Positions 4,644 to 7,114 of a stretch of DNA of 7,114 nt are shown piece by piece. Each line of letters starts with the position of its first letter. The first letter of the stretch is position 1. The notes beneath the pieces are model-generated. The model was not told the DNA's origin. It saw only the letters and a program-made list of their open reading frames with translations, and did not search any database. Source of the DNA: an uncultured Acetatifactor sp. (GTDB lineage: Bacteria > Bacillota > Clostridia > Lachnospirales > Lachnospiraceae); NCBI GenBank assembly GCA_948496895.1, contig CAOOJO010000135.1:1-7114 (forward strand). The letters are read 5' to 3'. Both the position numbers and the translations under genes were made by a program.

Positions 4644-6299
4644 TCAGACATTGAAACAGCTCCCTCCCACGAACTCCCTGCAGATGGAATTGTTCGGCAG
4701 GCTCTCGCTGGGCACGCTCAGGAAATAGTCCAGGAACTTCAGCAGCCTCTTGGCCTCGTGATACTCCGGATCCCCCTTGGGAATCTGGAACAGCAAAGGC
4801 TCGGCAAAGGTCTTCAGCATGGCCAGCTCATAAATCAGCGCCGAGTTGAACATGGCGTCGGCCTCCTCCTGGAAGGGGAAGATATTCTCCTCCTCCCCCC
4901 TGCGCACGGAGGGCCACATCTGGATGGTCCGCTGGGCGCTGGAGCCCCTGGTGCGGGCATCCCTGACCATCCTGCGCAGCAGCCTGCCGTCGGTGGTGGG
5001 GATGCGGTTGTGGGCATCTATGTTCAGGGTGGTCAGGGCGCTGATATAGATTTTATATTTGCTCTCTTCCGGCAGGGCATAGGACATCCTCTCATTGAGC
5101 CCGTGGATCCCCTCGATTACGAGTATGTCGTCCTCTCCCAGCTGCAGGTAATCCCCTCTGTACTCCCGCTGCCCTACCTTGAAATTGAACGCCGGCAGCT
5201 CCACCCGCTCCCCGGCTAAGAGCTTCACCATGTTCTCATTGAACAGCTTCACATCTATGGCTTCCAGGCATTCGAAATTGTAGTCTCCCTTCTCATCCCG
5301 GGGCGTATCCTCCCTGTTGACGAAATAATTGTCCAGCGCGATGGGATGGGGCACCTTGCCCAGGGTCCGCAGCTGGATGGAAAGCCTGTGGGAAAAGCTG
5401 GTCTTGCCGGAGGAGGAGGGCCCCGCGATCATGACGAACTTCACGTCCTCCCTGCTGGCAATCTCCCTGGCGATCTCGCCGATTATCCGCTCCTGCTTCG
5501 CCTCCTGCACCAGAATCAGGTCGCTGACGGAGCCTCTGCAGATCTGGTCGTTCAGATCCCCCACGGTCTCGATTCCCGCCGTCCTGCCCCAGTTTTTGGC
5601 GCTCTCCATGGTGTCGAACAGCTTCCTTCTATCCGCGAAGGGTTCCAGCGCCGTGGGATTGGACTCCGAGGGGAGCACCAGCATGAAGCCCTCCTCATAG
5701 GGAATCACGTCATACCACCTGATGTACCCCGCGTTCGGCAGCATATATCCGTAATAATAGTCGCAATATCCTTCCATTTCATATACATTCACCGTAGAAC
5801 CCATCCGGAAGCGGAACAGCTTTACCTTGTCCTCCATGCCCTTCTTCTGGAAAAGCTCTATGGCGTCATCCAGGGGATAGGACTTCTTCATGAAAGGCGT
5901 CTTCGCCTCCACCAGTTGTGCCATCCTCTCCCTGATCCGCCGGGCATTTTCCGCTGTAGCCTCCACCGTGCCCAGGGTATTGATATAGAGTCCCCGGCCT
6001 ATGGAGAACTCCACGCAGCTCTTCCGGGCGGCCATGGCCCCGAACACATCGTTCACGCTCTTGAAAAACAGCATCTTGGCAGCGCGGATATAGGATTTAT
6101 GCCCCACGCTGTCCCTCAGGGTGAAGAATTCTATCGTACAGTCCCTGGTGACCTTCTTGAAAAGCTCCCTAATCTTGCCGTTTACGCACACCAGCGCGAT
6201 GGTGCCGCCATATTCCTTCTGATATTCCGCCGCAATGGCCTCATATGTGGTTCCCTGCTCTACCTGTCTGCTCTCTCCCTGAATAGTAACCGTAACCAT
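4644..6299 (-). CDS. TGS-domain nucleoside kinase (uridine kinase-like)
   Basis: Predicted to phosphorylate a nucleoside with ATP (or GTP); the true substrate cannot be read from sequence. The product has 551 residues and two halves. The N-terminal part, about 1-60, is a TGS domain (VTIQGESRQVEQGTTYEAIA), and 60-200 resembles the second domain of threonyl-tRNA synthetase (GHKSYIRAAKMLFF). The C-terminal half, from about 285, is a phosphoribulokinase/uridine kinase fold: Walker A GPSSSGKT (293-300), LDNYFVNREDTP (322-333), YNFECLEAID, PAFNFKVGQREY, the Walker B-like ILVIEGIHGLN and RIPTTDGRLLRRMVRDARTRG. Such two-part proteins are annotated as nucleoside kinase in Clostridia. The ATG at 6299 is preferred to a GTG at 6305 because GGAAGG sits six bases before it. 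It starts 18 bases after trmK and ends just before the rnpB promoter, so it is probably cotranscribed with rpoD-trmK. Domain calls are firm; substrate and role of the TGS half are open. Confidence 0.9.
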   Translation of the reverse strand: MVTVTIQGESRQVEQGTTYEAIAAEYQKEYGGTIALVCVNGKIRELFKKVTRDCTIEFFTLRDSVGHKSYIRAAKMLFFKSVNDVFGAMAARKSCVEFSIGRGLYINTLGTVEATAENARRIRERMAQLVEAKTPFMKKSYPLDDAIELFQKKGMEDKVKLFRFRMGSTVNVYEMEGYCDYYYGYMLPNAGYIRWYDVIPYEEGFMLVLPSESNPTALEPFADRRKLFDTMESAKNWGRTAGIETVGDLNDQICRGSVSDLILVQEAKQERIIGEIAREIASREDVKFVMIAGPSSSGKTSFSHRLSIQLRTLGKVPHPIALDNYFVNREDTPRDEKGDYNFECLEAIDVKLFNENMVKLLAGERVELPAFNFKVGQREYRGDYLQLGEDDILVIEGIHGLNERMSYALPEESKYKIYISALTTLNIDAHNRIPTTDGRLLRRMVRDARTRGSSAQRTIQMWPSVRRGEEENIFPFQEEADAMFNSALIYELAMLKTFAEPLLFQIPKGDPEYHEAKRLLKFLDYFLSVPSESLPNNSICREFVGGSCFNV

Positions 6300-6317
6300 A
6301 TCCACCCTTCCCTTCTG

Positions 6318-7070
6318 TCATTCTCTCCTGTAGTATGCCAGGGCCTCCTCTATCCACGCCAGCTCCTGGCGCACCTCCTCTGACCGGCCCCCGGCCCTTT
6401 GCGAGTCCGCCTCCTCCAGGGATGCCGCAAGCCCGCGCAGATACCTCCCGCGCTGCCGCAGATAGGATAAAAGCACCGGATGCCTTTGCTCTAATAAATG
6501 CTCCCCGAACAGGTCATACAGCCAGGGCCTCTCCGCTCCGTCCCCGGCGCTGCCGCAAGTCCCCTCAGCCCCGGGCCTGGCCTTCATGGCAAAGTAATAC
6601 TTCCCCTCCTCACAGACTGCCGCCTCTTCCGTCACCAGAAAGCCCGCCTCCCGCAGGAAGGCCCGGAACCGGGGAAGCTCCGACTGGGGCTGCAGGATAA
6701 GCTCCCGCAGACTCCTGGCCTGGTCCATCCCCTCCCGGAGAATCCGCTCCATGAGCCTGCCGCCCATGCCTGCGCAGACCAGCGCGTCTGCCTCTCCTGC
6801 CCTGTAGGCCGCCAGTCCGTCCGACAGCCGCAAAGCTATGTAGTCCCCGAGCCCGTATTCCTCCACATGCCGCTTCGCCCCCGACAGCGGCCCTCTGCGC
6901 ACGTCCATGGCCAGCGCGCTGGGGCATATCCCGGCCTGCACCAGATAGATGGACAGGAATCCATGGTCGCAGCCCACGTCCACCAGCCTGCTCCCCGGGG
7001 CTACCATATCCGCCAGCATCCGAAGCCGCTCTGACAGGGCCACCCGGCCTTCCCCCTCATTCCTCTCCAT
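6318..7070 (-). CDS. trmK: tRNA (adenine(22)-N(1))-methyltransferase
   Basis: Methylates N1 of adenine 22 in tRNA using S-adenosylmethionine; cytosolic. The product is 250 residues against about 240 for B. subtilis TrmK (YqfN). Seen: LSERLRMLADMV (12-23), SAM motif I LVDVGCDHGFLSIYLV (29-44), MDVRRGPLSGAKRHV (55-69) corresponding to the D-x-x-x-GP-L-x-x-A block, RLSDGL (81-86), AGMGGRLMERIL (100-111) and LILQPQSELPRFR. The last 80 residues are charged and helical, as in the family's C-terminal domain. The ATG at 7070-7068 overlaps the rpoD stop (TGATG); a TTG one codon upstream is unlikely. No strong ribosome binding site is visible, so translation probably depends on coupling with rpoD. rpoD followed by trmK is a conserved Firmicute pair; in Bacillus the next gene is yqfO, whereas here it is the TGS kinase. 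The middle of the C-terminal domain (about 168-180) is an unusually Gly/Ala-rich linker. Confidence 0.94.
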   Translation of the reverse strand: MERNEGEGRVALSERLRMLADMVAPGSRLVDVGCDHGFLSIYLVQAGICPSALAMDVRRGPLSGAKRHVEEYGLGDYIALRLSDGLAAYRAGEADALVCAGMGGRLMERILREGMDQARSLRELILQPQSELPRFRAFLREAGFLVTEEAAVCEEGKYYFAMKARPGAEGTCGSAGDGAERPWLYDLFGEHLLEQRHPVLLSYLRQRGRYLRGLAASLEEADSQRAGGRSEEVRQELAWIEEALAYYRRE

Positions 7071-7114
7071 CAATCCAGATAGTCCTTCAGCTTCCTGCTG
7101 CGGCTGGGGTGGAG
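7070..7114 (-). CDS. rpoD: RNA polymerase primary sigma factor, last 14 residues only
   Basis: Only the end of the gene is in the window. The minus strand reads LHPSRSRKLKDYLD and then TGA, matching the extreme C-terminus of sigma-A/RpoD region 4.2 (E. coli ends in a related L-R-HPSRS block). The stop overlaps the trmK start by one base, and rpoD followed by trmK is the known Firmicute order, which supports the call despite the short length. Confidence 0.88.
   Translation of the reverse strand, partial: LHPSRSRKLKDYLD

Noticed and set aside
5346..6383. Long plus-strand open frame (345 codons) opposite the TGS kinase
   Set aside because: It is antisense to a clearly conserved protein, shows no recognisable domain, and reflects GC-rich third positions of the real gene.

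Overview
The window looks like a chromosomal housekeeping segment from a Clostridia-type Firmicute, probably a GC-rich Lachnospiraceae. The protein sequences fit this (the PurD 'APDDPL' variant, the PurN and PyrE forms, a TGS-domain nucleoside kinase, and a DUF6142-like membrane protein recalled from that family). So do the type A RNase P RNA, the strong AGGAGG ribosome binding sites and sigma-A promoters. Every gene I can support lies on the minus strand, so transcription runs from high to low coordinates. I see no mobile element, CRISPR array, tRNA, phage gene or defence system.

From the right edge: the last 14 codons of a primary sigma factor gene (rpoD/sigA) overlap by one base the start of trmK (tRNA adenine-22 N1-methyltransferase). 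An 18-base gap leads to a 551-residue protein with an N-terminal TGS/ThrRS-like half and a C-terminal uridine-kinase-like half. Its stop is followed at once by a near-consensus promoter (TTGTAA-17-TATAAT) and the RNase P RNA gene rnpB.

A second promoter (TTGAAA-17-TAGAAT with extended -10) then starts a nucleotide biosynthesis operon: pyrE, a 50-residue one-helix membrane protein, a three-helix DUF6142-like membrane protein, purE, purM, purN and purD. PurD is cut by the left edge. PyrE makes OMP in pyrimidine synthesis. PurD, PurN, PurM and PurE make GAR, FGAR, AIR and CAIR in purine synthesis. PurF, PurL, PurC, PurK and PurH are not seen here. purM and purN overlap by 7 bases.

The window is mostly ordinary. 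What deserves a second look is small: two tandem palindromes in the first codons of purE whose one stem difference is a paired, synonymous change; mutually exclusive hairpins between purN and purD; two small uncharacterised membrane proteins inside the pyrE-pur operon, joined by an open frame interrupted only by one TAG; and the rpoD-trmK-TGS kinase-rnpB grouping. None of these amounts to a demonstrated new system.
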